Source: Betaproteobacteria bacterium
GTDB taxonomy: Bacteria > Pseudomonadota > Gammaproteobacteria > Burkholderiales > Rhodocyclaceae
Direction: 5' to 3'
Length of the DNA: 64,000 bases
NCBI GenBank assembly: GCA_020621405.1
Contig: JAHRYN010000006.1
Coordinates: forward strand, 94,868-158,867
The position numbers and the translations under genes were made by a program. Below the pieces are notes generated by a model. It saw only the letters and a list, made by a program, of their open reading frames with translations. It was not told where the DNA came from and made no database searches. Numbering within the stretch: the stretch's first letter is position 1; every line of letters begins with the position of its first letter. Below, one piece after another: positions 18,106 through 27,038 of this stretch.

Positions 18106-18477
18106 TCAGGACTTGTCCGTCTTCGGCGCAATGGCCTTGACCACCTCGGTGGAACAGGACGACGCGGCGAGCAGATCGATACAACTGGCAGGATTGCCGG
18201 CACAGCATTCCTCTGTCAGATAGGCAATCAGCTCGAGCATCAGAGGAATGTTGGCCCGGTAGCGCTGAAATCGTCCCTCCTGCTCGACCGTCACCATGCC
18301 GGCATGCGCCAGCGCCTTGAGGTGAAAGGACAGGCTTGACGGGGCGAGATCGAGTGCGGACGCGATGTCGCCGGCCACCATGCCGTCCGGGCCTTGCCTT
18401 ACCAGCAGCCGGAAGGCTTCGAGGCGCCAGCCGGACGAGAGGGATTCGAAAATCGAGGTCGCGGTTCTGGTTTCCAT
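18106..18477 (-). CDS. arsR: ArsR-family arsenite-responsive repressor
   Basis: A 123-residue winged-helix repressor. The recognition helix region D-L-A-P-S-S-L-S-F-H-L-K-A-L (about 43-56) is typical ArsR/SmtB. It lacks the helix-3 C-V-C site of plasmid ArsRs but has a C-terminal pair and a third cysteine (Cys91, Cys92, Cys99; also Cys108). This resembles the three-cysteine As(III) site of the Acidithiobacillus ferrooxidans ArsR type. It is the first gene of the minus-strand ars operon, and the palindrome at 18495-18512, 18 bp upstream of its start, is the likely autoregulatory operator. Confidence 0.93.
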   Translation of the reverse strand: METRTATSIFESLSSGWRLEAFRLLVRQGPDGMVAGDIASALDLAPSSLSFHLKALAHAGMVTVEQEGRFQRYRANIPLMLELIAYLTEECCAGNPASCIDLLAASSCSTEVVKAIAPKTDKS

Positions 18478-18488
18478 GCCCGAACCTT

Positions 18489-18512
18489 ACAATATTTCAA
18501 CGAACATTGAAA
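18489..18512 (-). promoter_or_regulatory. ars operon promoter/ArsR operator
   Basis: TTTCAA (18495-18500), 6-nt spacer, TTGAAA (18507-18512) is a perfect inverted repeat of the size bound by ArsR dimers. A -10-like TATTGT (18494-18489, minus strand) adjoins it, so a bound repressor would cover the promoter. No strong -35 was found. Confidence 0.65.
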
Positions 18513-18593
18513 CGATGACCGCTACTTGAGAAGCATCAGGCGGGCAGTCAGGGATCGACCGTCGTCCCTTCGTCAGTACTTGCCCCAACGGCG

Positions 18594-18627
18594 CATTCCG
18601 CCCACGGTACGTACCGCGGGCGGAATG
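18594..18627. terminator. long palindrome downstream of cysN
   Basis: CATTCCGCCC (18594-18603) pairs with GGGCGGAATG (18618-18627), and the enclosed CGGTACGTACCG is itself a palindrome, with one A/C mismatch between the two parts. It lies 14 bp beyond the cysN stop and upstream of the arsR promoter. There is no T-run, so intrinsic termination is doubtful; it may still insulate the two operons. Confidence 0.4.
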
Positions 18628-18640
18628 ACACCCACCGTCG

Positions 18641-20377
18641 TCAGGCCACGCGGCCAGCGCGGCGCAGGGTTTCGACGATCTGTTCGGTCTGGTCTGCCTG
18701 CGCGCCGGCGGGCACCGTGAGGATGCTGCCGGTCGCATCGAGCGCAACGCCGGTCGCGTCGGTAGCGACGCTCAGTTCGACCCGGTCGGCCGCCGGCAGT
18801 CCCGCCGCCACGCTCGCGGGCTGGGCCGAATCCGCATCGACGATCACGATCAGGCCGGCATCGAGCAGGATGCCGGCGATGCGCAGGAAATCGGCCGTCG
18901 CCGCCGGCAGCGTGATGGTGTGTCGGCCGATCGACATCAGCTTCTGTTCCAGACGACGCGCGTCCACACCTTCACCTGCCCACAGCACCAGCGGCGTCTG
19001 CTGCAGCGAGGCGGCACGCGCCTCGCGGTCTGTCGCACGCTGTGTCCAGTCGGGATCGGCGGTCTGCGAACGGCGCAGGGCGCCATGCAGCATGCCGGCG
19101 CCGACCGTGTTGTTGCTCAGGCGGTCGATCAGGATGAAGCTGCCGGTGTCGTGCACCGTTTCGTAGGGATCGAACGCGATCAGCCGGTCGGTCACCAGCG
19201 CGACGCGGGCGATCTCGTTCAATGCCAGCGAGGCGGTCGCGCTGCGCTCCAGCGTATTGACGTTGACGCGGTACTCGATCGCCCGGACCGTCGCACCGAC
19301 GGTGCGCGCCCCGCTCTTCATCAGGTAGCTGCGGCCGGTGGACAGTGCGTCGTCGCTCATCCAGACCAGCGTCGCGTCGAAGGCGTCGCCGGCGCCGGCC
19401 GGCTGCGCTGCAGCGACGATCACGTCGCCACGGCTGCAGTCGATCTCGTCGGTCAGCGTCAGCGTGACCGACTGGCCGGCCACCGCTTCGGCCAGATCGC
19501 CGCCGGCAGTGACGATGCGTTCCACCGTGCTGTCACGCCCCGAGGGCTGCACGCGGATGCGGTCGCCCGGACGCACGGTGCCCGAGGCGATCATGCCGGA
19601 GAAACCGCGGAAATCCAGGTTCGGGCGGTTTACCCACTGCACCGGCAGACGGAACGGACCACTCTGCAGATCGTCCTCGATCTGCACGGTTTCCAGGTGC
19701 TCCATCAGCGCCGGGCCGGCATACCAGGGTGTGCGCTCGCTCTTGTCGGTGATGTTGTCGCCACGCAGCGCCGACATCGGAATGCACAGGATGTCCTCGA
19801 GACCGATCTGCGCCGCGAATTCGCGGTACTCGCGCTCGATGCGGTCGAACACGTCCTTCGAGAAGTCGACCAGGTCCATCTTGTTGATGGCGACGACCAC
19901 GCGCTTGATGCCGATCAGTGACACCAGGAAGCTGTGGCGGCGGGTCTGGGTCTGCACGCCGTAGCGGGCGTCGACCAGAATGATGGCCAGGTCGGCAGTC
20001 GAGGCGCCGGTGACCATGTTGCGCGTGTACTGCTCGTGACCCGGCGTGTCGGCGACGATGAACTTGCGACGGTCGGTCGAGAAGAAGCGGTAGGCCACGT
20101 CGATCGTGATGCCCTGTTCGCGCTCGGCGGCCAGGCCGTCGACCAGCAATGCGAAGTCGAGGTCGCCGCCCTGGGTGCCGACCTTCTTCGAGTCGGCTTC
20201 GAGCGCGGCCAGCTGGTCCTCGAACAGCATTTTCGATTCGTACAGCAGGCGGCCGATCAGCGTGCTCTTGCCGTCGTCGACGCTGCCGCAGGTGATGAAG
20301 CGCAGCAGGCTCTTGTGCTCGTGCTGCTTGAGGTAGGCGCCGATGTCTTCGGCGATGAGGTCGGAAACGTGTGCCAT
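18641..20377 (-). CDS. cysN: sulfate adenylyltransferase subunit 1, with degenerate APS-kinase-like tail
   Basis: A 578-residue EF-Tu-like GTPase that drives ATP sulfurylase (sulfate + ATP to APS). Visible: P-loop G-S-V-D-D-G-K-S-T (31-39), D-T-P-G-H-E-Q-Y, N-K-M-D-L-V, then the beta-barrel domains to about 445. E. coli CysN is 475 residues. The extra tail (about 455-578) aligns by eye with APS kinase: P-L-V-L-W at its start and D-A-G-L-I-V-I-V (about 504-511) match the kinase core. The P-loop is replaced by A-G-E-G-V-D-A and the D-G-D-N-V-R loop is gone, so it cannot bind ATP. TGATG couples it to cysD. It is probably a decayed CysNC fusion. Confidence 0.93.
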   Translation of the reverse strand: MAHVSDLIAEDIGAYLKQHEHKSLLRFITCGSVDDGKSTLIGRLLYESKMLFEDQLAALEADSKKVGTQGGDLDFALLVDGLAAEREQGITIDVAYRFFSTDRRKFIVADTPGHEQYTRNMVTGASTADLAIILVDARYGVQTQTRRHSFLVSLIGIKRVVVAINKMDLVDFSKDVFDRIEREYREFAAQIGLEDILCIPMSALRGDNITDKSERTPWYAGPALMEHLETVQIEDDLQSGPFRLPVQWVNRPNLDFRGFSGMIASGTVRPGDRIRVQPSGRDSTVERIVTAGGDLAEAVAGQSVTLTLTDEIDCSRGDVIVAAAQPAGAGDAFDATLVWMSDDALSTGRSYLMKSGARTVGATVRAIEYRVNVNTLERSATASLALNEIARVALVTDRLIAFDPYETVHDTGSFILIDRLSNNTVGAGMLHGALRRSQTADPDWTQRATDREARAASLQQTPLVLWAGEGVDARRLEQKLMSIGRHTITLPAATADFLRIAGILLDAGLIVIVDADSAQPASVAAGLPAADRVELSVATDATGVALDATGSILTVPAGAQADQTEQIVETLRRAGRVA

Positions 20378-21279
20378 CAGAAATACCCTTCCTGCTTCTT
20401 CTTTTCCATCGATCCGGTGGAATCGTGGTCGATCACGCGGCCCTGACGTTCCGATGTCGTGGTCAGCAGCATTTCCTGGATGATTTCGGTCAGCGTCGAC
20501 GCAGTCGATTCGACCGCACCGGTCAGCGGATAGCAGCCCAGCGTACGAAAGCGCACGCTCTTCATCTGCGGCACCTCGCCCGGACGCAGGCGCATGCGCT
20601 CGTCGTCGACCATGATCAGCGTGCCGTCACGCTCAACCACCGGCCGTTCGGCCGCAAAGTACAGCGGCACGATGGGAATGTTTTCGAGATGGATGTACTG
20701 CCAGATGTCGAGCTCGGTCCAGTTCGAGATCGGGAACACGCGGATCGATTCACCCGGGTGCTTGCGCGCGTTGTACAGCTTCCACAGCTCCGGGCGCTGG
20801 CTCTTCGGGTCCCAGCGGTGCTGGGCGTTGCGGAACGAGAAGATGCGTTCCTTGGCACGCGACTTCTCCTCGTCGCGGCGGGCGCCCCCGAAGGCGGCAT
20901 CGAACTTGTACTTGTCCAGCGCCTGCTTCAGGCCCTCGGTCTTCCACATGTCGGTGTGCAGCGCCGAACCGTGGTCGAACGGATTGATGTCGCGCGCCTT
21001 GGCTTCCGGATTGATGTGCACCAGCAGGTCCATGCCGAGCTTGCGCGCCATCGCGTCGCGGAACTCGTACATCGCCTTGAACTTCCAGGTGGTGTCGACA
21101 TGCAGCAGCGGAAACGGCGGTACCGACGGATAGAAGGCCTTGGCCGCCAGGTGCAGCATGACGGCACTGTCCTTGCCGACCGAGTAGAGCATGACCGGGT
21201 TCTCGGCCTCGGCCGCCACCTCGCGCATGATGTGGATGCTCTCGGCTTCCAGCCGTTGCAGGTGGGTCAATGTAGTCAT
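20377..21279 (-). CDS. cysD: sulfate adenylyltransferase subunit 2
   Basis: A 300-residue PP-loop enzyme that forms adenosine 5'-phosphosulfate with CysN. The PP-loop S-V-G-K-D-S-A (about 33-39) and the length match E. coli CysD (302). The chosen start M-T-T-L-T-H-L (21279) is the family N-terminus; the open frame upstream is not homologous-looking. It overlaps cysN in a TGATG. The product can feed sulfur assimilation or, after phosphorylation to PAPS, the sulfotransferases encoded about 7-12 kb away. Confidence 0.95.
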   Translation of the reverse strand: MTTLTHLQRLEAESIHIMREVAAEAENPVMLYSVGKDSAVMLHLAAKAFYPSVPPFPLLHVDTTWKFKAMYEFRDAMARKLGMDLLVHINPEAKARDINPFDHGSALHTDMWKTEGLKQALDKYKFDAAFGGARRDEEKSRAKERIFSFRNAQHRWDPKSQRPELWKLYNARKHPGESIRVFPISNWTELDIWQYIHLENIPIVPLYFAAERPVVERDGTLIMVDDERMRLRPGEVPQMKSVRFRTLGCYPLTGAVESTASTLTEIIQEMLLTTTSERQGRVIDHDSTGSMEKKKQEGYF

Positions 21280-21494
21280 CGTGATGGGAAACCGGAAAGC
21301 AGGGGTTACGCGCCGGACGGCACGGGCAGACCGCGCAGGCGAAAGGAGCAGGATTTTACAGTGCCCGGGCCTCTGCGTGGCCGTCGTCGGCACACCTTGC
21401 CTGCCCGGATCGGCGCAAAACACGAGGTTTTCCGGTCAGCCGTCGCCACTGAAGCCTTGCGGCTGCTCCGGCGGCCGACCGGAACAGGGCCGTA

Positions 21495-21977
21495 TCAGTC
21501 TTTGTGCGGCCGTTTTGCAGCGTCGCGGGCGGCTCTGACAAGCGCGACCATGCCACGACGGTCGGGGAAATTGATCACCACCGAAGCGGTGCGCCGGTCG
21601 ACGAAGGCCGCGTTGCCACCGGCGATCACCTGGGCGACGACCGGACCCTGCGCCGCGATGGCATCGCAGACCAGTCCGGCCATGTCGTTGTGCATCTGCG
21701 AAATGATCTCGCACGACTGACGGGCGTGACCGGCGACCTGCCCGAACAGCGCACGGTAAAACCCGGGCAGCTGCCACATCGACGCCATCGCATCGCTTGC
21801 GCTCATCGGCACTTCGAGCAGACGTATCTGGTCGTTCAACACCGAGGCGACCATGTCGTTCTGCAGCTTGAGCAGCCGCTCGGTACTTTGCGCCATGATT
21901 TCCGCAAGACGGCGGGTGGGGTCGTCGCCGGACGAAAGGCGCGATCGGGCTGCATCTGAAGGAAGTACGTTTGACAT
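21495..21977 (-). CDS. phasin-like protein
   Basis: A 160-residue, mostly helical, amphipathic protein resembling the phasin family: low in cysteine, with a long helix-forming stretch (about 20-110) such as L-L-K-L-Q-N-D-M-V-A-S-V-L-N-D-Q. Phasins coat polyhydroxyalkanoate granules in the cytoplasm. The start is ATG 21977 with GGGAG 9 nt upstream; 27 codons of open frame before it lack phasin character. No PHA synthase lies nearby, so the function is inferred from composition only. Confidence 0.65.
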   Translation of the reverse strand: MSNVLPSDAARSRLSSGDDPTRRLAEIMAQSTERLLKLQNDMVASVLNDQIRLLEVPMSASDAMASMWQLPGFYRALFGQVAGHARQSCEIISQMHNDMAGLVCDAIAAQGPVVAQVIAGGNAAFVDRRTASVVINFPDRRGMVALVRAARDAAKRPHKD

Positions 21978-22107
21978 GACATGATCTCCCGCTGCTCTGG
22001 ATCGACGAGGAAATGAGCGCGCCTTCAACGGTCGCCGGCGCGCCAGGCCTTCCATCATAGGCGCCGATGGCCCGGCAGGCAGCGATTCCTTTCCCGGACG
22101 CGGCGCC

Positions 22108-23946
22108 TCAGGCCGACTCCGCCGGATCTGTCCCGGTGTCGAGCGCCACCTGATCCAGTGCAGTGCCGATCGCGCGGATCAGCACGTCGGCGGCCACCGG
22201 CTTGTACAACACTTCCAGTCCGCTGCGACGCGCCTGCAGCAGGCGGTCGGGTGCGGTATCGCCGGTGATCAGCAGCGCCGGTACCTCCCGCCCCAATGCG
22301 TCACGCAGCGCGCGCACCACCTCGACCCCGTCCTCGTCGTTGCGCAGGCGGAAATCGCAGACCACGGCGTCGATGCGTGCGCCCTCCTCCGGCTCCAGCC
22401 GGGTGGCAATGTCCAGCGCGGCAGCGCGGCCATCCGCCAGATGGACCTCGACCCCTTCGGCGCGCAGCACGGCAGCGCTGGACATGCGCACGCCTTCCTC
22501 GTCGTCGATGATCAGCACGCGGGCAGACTGCAGCACCGGGGCTCCGGCATCCTCGATCACGCGAACCGGCACCGGACCGGCTACCGGAACGGCCGCCGGC
22601 GCCAGCAGCCGGAACACGGTGCCATGGCCGGCGCGCGACGCGACGCTGACCGACAGCCCCATCAGCCCGGCCAGCCGGCGCACGATCGCCAGCCCCATGC
22701 CCAGCCCCTGTGCGCGATCGCGTTCGCGATTGCCGACCTGATAGAACTCCTCGAAGATGCGCGGCAATTCGTCATCGGCGATGCCGGCGCCGCTGTCCCA
22801 CACCTCGATGCTCACCCGCGCACCCCGACGGCGCGCCGCCACCAGCACGCCGCCACGGACGGTGAACTTCAGTGCGTTATGCACCAGATTGCCAAGCAGG
22901 CGCTCAAGCAGCTGTGGATCGACGTGGATCCAGTGTCCGCCGGGTCGTACCGTCAGGGTCAGACCGCGCTCCTCGGCCTGGCCGGCGAAGGTCGCCTCGA
23001 GCGCACGGAACACATCGCTCACCGGCGTCGGCCTCATGCGTGCCTGCACGACGCCGGCGTCAAGCCTGGACACGTCGAGCATTTCGTTGAACGACGCTTC
23101 CAGCGCATTGACGCAGGCCATCAGGTTCTGCGCCAGCGGTTCTTCGGCACGGCCACGCAGGCGGGACGCCAGCGCACTGCCGAACAGGCCGAGCGAGTGC
23201 AGCGGCTGCCGCAGGTCGTGGCTGGCCGACGCGAAGAAGCGCGTGCGCTCGGCACTCGCGCGCTCGGCGATGTCGATCTGCACGCGCAGCTGCCGGGCCA
23301 GTTCTTCCTTCTCGTAACGGCTGCGCAGCGCTTCGGTCAGCAGACGGTGCTGCTGCAGGCCGAAATCGAGATTGACGTAAAGATAGACGAGCGCCGCCAC
23401 ACCCATGAACACATGCAGGATGTCGCCCTGCCACAGCATGGCGCTGGACAGGCCCAGCATGACCGGAATCGGAAAGCTGAGCAGCGCGCGGCGATGCGGC
23501 GCGAGCGAGGCGATCGATCCGGTGCTCATGCCCATCATGACCAGCATCATCAGTGCGGTCATCAGCACGTTGTCGTCCGGGAAGAACAGCCAGGGCGCAA
23601 GCCCCCAGATGGTGGCGTTGATCAGCAGCGCGTTGCTGTACCAGAGGCCGGCACGCGCGTGATCACGTGCATCGGGTGCGGTCTTCAGATAGCGGCGGCA
23701 GCCCAGATAGCGCCAGAGCTGGCAGCTGTGCAGCATGACCGCCCAGACCAGCGCACCCCGGTCGCCGGTATGGAACCAGGCGACCGACCAGAAGCCGAAA
23801 CCGACCAGCAGTGCGCTGATGGCACCGCTCCAGCTGGTGCGCATCATGGAATCGACCTGTTCGCACAGGATGCGCTGCGCGATCCCTTCCGGGCCAGCGT
23901 ATTCCCTGGCCTCGCCGGAGGCTGGCGACGTGAGTGTGTGCATCAT
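22108..23946 (-). CDS. membrane hybrid histidine kinase/response regulator
   Basis: A 612-residue protein with an N-terminal block of about six membrane helices (about 35-200), a short coiled coil, HisKA with S-H-D-L-R-Q-P-L-H (H243), an HATPase domain (N-box L-V-H-N-A-L-K near 340, G-x-G-x-G-L-A later) and a C-terminal receiver with phosphoacceptor D531 in V-V-C-D-F-R-L. This order, MASE-like sensor-HK-REC, is frequent in betaproteobacteria. No partner regulator adjoins it. Tandem ATGs at 23946 and 23943 begin the family-like part. The signal is unknown. Confidence 0.9.
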   Translation of the reverse strand: MMHTLTSPASGEAREYAGPEGIAQRILCEQVDSMMRTSWSGAISALLVGFGFWSVAWFHTGDRGALVWAVMLHSCQLWRYLGCRRYLKTAPDARDHARAGLWYSNALLINATIWGLAPWLFFPDDNVLMTALMMLVMMGMSTGSIASLAPHRRALLSFPIPVMLGLSSAMLWQGDILHVFMGVAALVYLYVNLDFGLQQHRLLTEALRSRYEKEELARQLRVQIDIAERASAERTRFFASASHDLRQPLHSLGLFGSALASRLRGRAEEPLAQNLMACVNALEASFNEMLDVSRLDAGVVQARMRPTPVSDVFRALEATFAGQAEERGLTLTVRPGGHWIHVDPQLLERLLGNLVHNALKFTVRGGVLVAARRRGARVSIEVWDSGAGIADDELPRIFEEFYQVGNRERDRAQGLGMGLAIVRRLAGLMGLSVSVASRAGHGTVFRLLAPAAVPVAGPVPVRVIEDAGAPVLQSARVLIIDDEEGVRMSSAAVLRAEGVEVHLADGRAAALDIATRLEPEEGARIDAVVCDFRLRNDEDGVEVVRALRDALGREVPALLITGDTAPDRLLQARRSGLEVLYKPVAADVLIRAIGTALDQVALDTGTDPAESA

Positions 23947-24221
23947 GTCCCGGTGCCGTTGGGCGCACCCGGGCACCGGGCGTACCCATTTCGAGAGCGG
24001 CAAGCCGCGGTTTTCGAATGCTCGACGGCCGGAGAGGTCACGAAGGAGGCGAAGTGGTCGCCGGAAAAACAGGGGGAACGCAGTATCAGTGCCCCATCAT
24101 GCGTCGTCAATGAAGGAATTCACCATCTGAATCATGAAGATAGAGACGTTATTTGACACAACTTCACGATCCTGGCGTAACGGCGGCCGGCGCTGCAGTC
24201 AAGAAGTCCGCCGTCCCCTCG

Positions 24222-25100
24222 TCACGGCAGATCCTGCGGCTGAAGCCGGAATGGCCGGGGTGCGAAGGCAAGATCGGCCGACGCGGCGGAATGATCGAAC
24301 ACCAGATCGGCGTTCATGCGCTCTGCCATGCCGGCACTGAACTGGCGCCGGCGCAGCCCGACCCTGAGGATGGCCACGGCGACGCGGAACAGCCACAGCG
24401 GAATGGTCGGCGTCCTCGGATGACGACCGCAGGCGGCACATATCCGCCGGACCATTTCGCGGTAGCCGAGCGTCTCGCCGCCGGACAGGTTGTAGGCACG
24501 GTTGGCGGCAGCCGGCGAACGCAGCGCAGCGAAGCAGGCGGCGGCAAGATCGTCCGCATGCAGCGGCTGGCGCAGGCCGGCCGCTGCACCGAGCACCGGA
24601 AAGAAGCCGAACCGGCGGACGAAGCGCGCCACGGCCGAAACGTTCCGGTCGCGCCCCAGGCCGTAGATCAGCGTCGGCCGCAGGATCACCCACTCGATGC
24701 CGCGGCTTTCGGCCCATTCCTGCAGGCAGCGCTCGCCGTCGACCAGGCGCTGCACGGTGGCGCGCTCGGCCGCATCGGACGACGTCGACTTGGTGAAACG
24801 GCTGGTCGAGGACAGCGCCACCACGCGACGCACACCGCTGGCTTCGAGCGCCGGAAAGTAGTCGGACAGGCACCACACCGGCGCAAGGCAGAGCCAAAGC
24901 GGCACGCCGGCGGGCGGCGCGGCGATGACGGTCGCCGTGCGGGCCCACCGCACGCCACCCTGCTCACCCTCTTCAGCACCGCGTGATAGCGCCAGCACCC
25001 GGCAGCCGGCAGCAACGCAACGCTCCAGCACGAAGCTGCCGGTCACGCTGGTCGCGCCCAGCACGCCGATCCATCCTTCCGGCACGCGCTCAGGCGTCAC
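24222..25100 (-). CDS. NAD(P)-dependent epimerase/dehydratase-like (extended SDR)
   Basis: A 292-residue Rossmann protein starting with the nucleotide loop G-V-L-G-A-T-S-V-T-G-S (about 9-19). It has S-S-T-S-R-F (about 99-104) and a conserved W-V-I-L-R-P-T-L-I-Y-G-L-G segment typical of extended SDRs (NAD-dependent epimerase family, UDP-glucose 4-epimerase-like). The classic Y-x-x-x-K is not obvious (S-R-F-T-K-S appears instead), so activity may be altered or the protein may be reductase-like. GTG 25100, with a GGATGG-like site upstream, overlaps the previous gene's stop and implies coupling. It is the last gene of the glycan cluster. Confidence 0.75.
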   Translation of the reverse strand: MTPERVPEGWIGVLGATSVTGSFVLERCVAAGCRVLALSRGAEEGEQGGVRWARTATVIAAPPAGVPLWLCLAPVWCLSDYFPALEASGVRRVVALSSTSRFTKSTSSDAAERATVQRLVDGERCLQEWAESRGIEWVILRPTLIYGLGRDRNVSAVARFVRRFGFFPVLGAAAGLRQPLHADDLAAACFAALRSPAAANRAYNLSGGETLGYREMVRRICAACGRHPRTPTIPLWLFRVAVAILRVGLRRRQFSAGMAERMNADLVFDHSAASADLAFAPRPFRLQPQDLP

Positions 25101-26049
25101 GGCCACCCATCCGGAACAGGCTGAAGGTGCGACGCGCCAGATGGTATGCGGATACCAGTCCGAACCTGAACCAGACACCGAAGGCGACGAGCCACATCAG
25201 GAAACCCGGATACTGGTGGCGGAAGAACTTGCGGTAGAACCGCATCATGCCGCGATGCTTGTGCCATTCGACGAAGAAGGGCCGGGTCCGGCTGCAGGCA
25301 CCCAGCGCATGTTCGATGCGCGCCGACGGTACGAACATGATCTTCCATTCGCGCCGGCGAAAGCGCATGCACCAGTCCAGATCCTCGCAGTGCAGGAAAT
25401 AGGCTTCGTCCCACAGACCGACGTCGGCCACCGCCTCCCGTCGAACCAGCATGCATGCGCCGGAAATCGCCTCGACTTCGATGGCCCGGTCAGGCAGCGG
25501 CTGCTTGTGCAGGTGGAAGTCGAAGAACAGCTTGGGCCAGCGCGCGGCAAAACGGCTCAGGCCGAAGGCGCGCACGAAGGAGCGCCACGGCGTCGGCACT
25601 GCCCGCCGCCCGCCCCCCTGTTCGGTGCCGTCGGCATTGAGCAGCAGCCCGCCAACCATGCCCGCCCGCGGGTCGCCGAGCAAGGCGGCCAGCAGTTCGG
25701 TGACGCCACCGGCCTCGATCCGACAGTCCGGATTCAGGAACAGCACGTACTCGCAACTCGCCTCGCCGAAGCCGATGTTGCAGGCCGCGGCAAAGCCGAG
25801 ATTGCACGCATTGCGAACGACCCGCAGCGCCGGATTGCCGGCAAAAACCTGCTCGCACTCGGCCACGCTCGTGTCGGCCGACGCGTTGTCCACGACGACC
25901 ACTTCGCGGACCTGGCGCAACGCGGCCTGCACACAATCGGTCAGCAGCCGACCGGCGTTGTAATTGACGACAATGACCGATACACAAGGCTTCGATGCGG
26001 ACACGCCTTCAGGCTCTCTTTCGACATTCAGTTCCATCGGGAAGGTCAT
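25090..26049 (-). CDS. family 2 glycosyltransferase (rhamnosyltransferase-like)
   Basis: A 319-residue GT-A enzyme. V-S-V-I-V-V-N-Y-N-A-G (about 23-33), V-V-V-D-N-A-S-A-D (about 52-60) and L-F-L-N-P-D-C-R (about 103-110, the metal-binding N-P-D) are standard for the GT2 rhamnosyltransferase group (RfbF/WcaA-like). A C-terminal hydrophobic stretch near 275-295 suggests membrane association. It overlaps the preceding GT2 gene by 4 bp (ATGA). It likely adds one sugar in the assembly of the surface glycan; donor and acceptor are not readable. Confidence 0.92.
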   Translation of the reverse strand: MTFPMELNVEREPEGVSASKPCVSVIVVNYNAGRLLTDCVQAALRQVREVVVVDNASADTSVAECEQVFAGNPALRVVRNACNLGFAAACNIGFGEASCEYVLFLNPDCRIEAGGVTELLAALLGDPRAGMVGGLLLNADGTEQGGGRRAVPTPWRSFVRAFGLSRFAARWPKLFFDFHLHKQPLPDRAIEVEAISGACMLVRREAVADVGLWDEAYFLHCEDLDWCMRFRRREWKIMFVPSARIEHALGACSRTRPFFVEWHKHRGMMRFYRKFFRHQYPGFLMWLVAFGVWFRFGLVSAYHLARRTFSLFRMGGRDA

Positions 26050-27038
26050 GATGCCTTACCCGTCCGGCGCGCACGCAGCGGTCCCATCAGAATGCGGCGG
26101 TCCAGCACCGCCCAGACGTCCGCCGCCGACGCGACCCGCGTGCGCTGAATCGACCGGCGCTGCCGCCACAGCATCGGCAGCGCGCGCAAGGCGTCGAACT
26201 TGGCGCGCCAGACATCGCCACCATGGCCCGCCAGCAGCGCACCGGCGAGGTAGGCGACATTCATCGTCACATGCAGCGGCAGCAGCAGCCAGAACAGCGG
26301 ACCGGGCATGTTCTTGACGTAATTGAAAATCATGTTTCGCTGGCCGTGATACAGCGCAAAGGCGCTGCGCCGGCCGGTCAGCGCCGAACCGATGTGCAGC
26401 ACCACCGCGTCCGGCACGTAACGGCAGCCGTGTCCGGCCAGGCGCAGCCGGAAGCCCAGATCGACGTCCTCGATGTAGCAGAAGAAGCCTTCGTCGAAAC
26501 CGCCGCAACGCGTCAGCGCTTCGCGGCGATACATCGCCGCCGCCGCGCAGGGCGCGAACACCTCTTCCGGTGCCAGGAAACATCCGGCCGCCCTCCCGCC
26601 ATGGCCGCGCCGTGCCGGCTTGCCGGCAATCGTCAGCGCGTCTCCGGCACCATCAAGCCGTTCCGGATCGGTGTGATCGAGCAGGCGGCTGGCGAAACTC
26701 GCGGCTGCCGGCCAGGCATGCGCGGCCGCCACCAGTGCGGCCAGCCAGCCAGCCGACGGATACGCATCGGGATTGAGCAGTGCGATGAACTCGACGTCCG
26801 CGCAGCGGGCGATGCCGACGTTGTTGGCTGCCGCGAAGCCCCGGTTGCTGTCGAGTTTCAGCAGTTCGCACCCGGCATGCGCGGCCACGATGGCATCCAG
26901 CCGCCCGGCGTCGGCACTGCCGTTGTCGACGATCAGCACGCGCCGGGGCCGCAGCGTCTGGCGGTCGAGCGCCGACAGCACGCCATCGAGCAGCGCCGCG
27001 GCATTCCACGTGACGATGATGACGGCGACGCCGGCCAT
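26046..27038 (-). CDS. family 2 glycosyltransferase
   Basis: A 330-residue GT2 enzyme with V-A-V-I-I-V-T-W-N (4-12), V-L-I-V-D-N-G-S-A-D (about 34-43), L-L-N-P-D-A (about 87-92) and the later acceptor-side motif E-D-V-D-L-G-F-R (about 188-195). It resembles its downstream neighbour but is clearly diverged, so the pair probably forms successive linkages. The start codon immediately follows the stop of the preceding GT8-like gene (TGAATG), and its own stop overlaps the next gene, so all three are one transcript. Confidence 0.92.
   Translation of the reverse strand: MAGVAVIIVTWNAAALLDGVLSALDRQTLRPRRVLIVDNGSADAGRLDAIVAAHAGCELLKLDSNRGFAAANNVGIARCADVEFIALLNPDAYPSAGWLAALVAAAHAWPAAASFASRLLDHTDPERLDGAGDALTIAGKPARRGHGGRAAGCFLAPEEVFAPCAAAAMYRREALTRCGGFDEGFFCYIEDVDLGFRLRLAGHGCRYVPDAVVLHIGSALTGRRSAFALYHGQRNMIFNYVKNMPGPLFWLLLPLHVTMNVAYLAGALLAGHGGDVWRAKFDALRALPMLWRQRRSIQRTRVASAADVWAVLDRRILMGPLRARRTGKAS

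Noticed and set aside
22441-24156. Long plus-strand frame opposite the membrane hybrid kinase
   Set aside because: The composition is R/H/Q/A-rich without domains, and the minus strand encodes clear HisKA, HATPase and receiver motifs.
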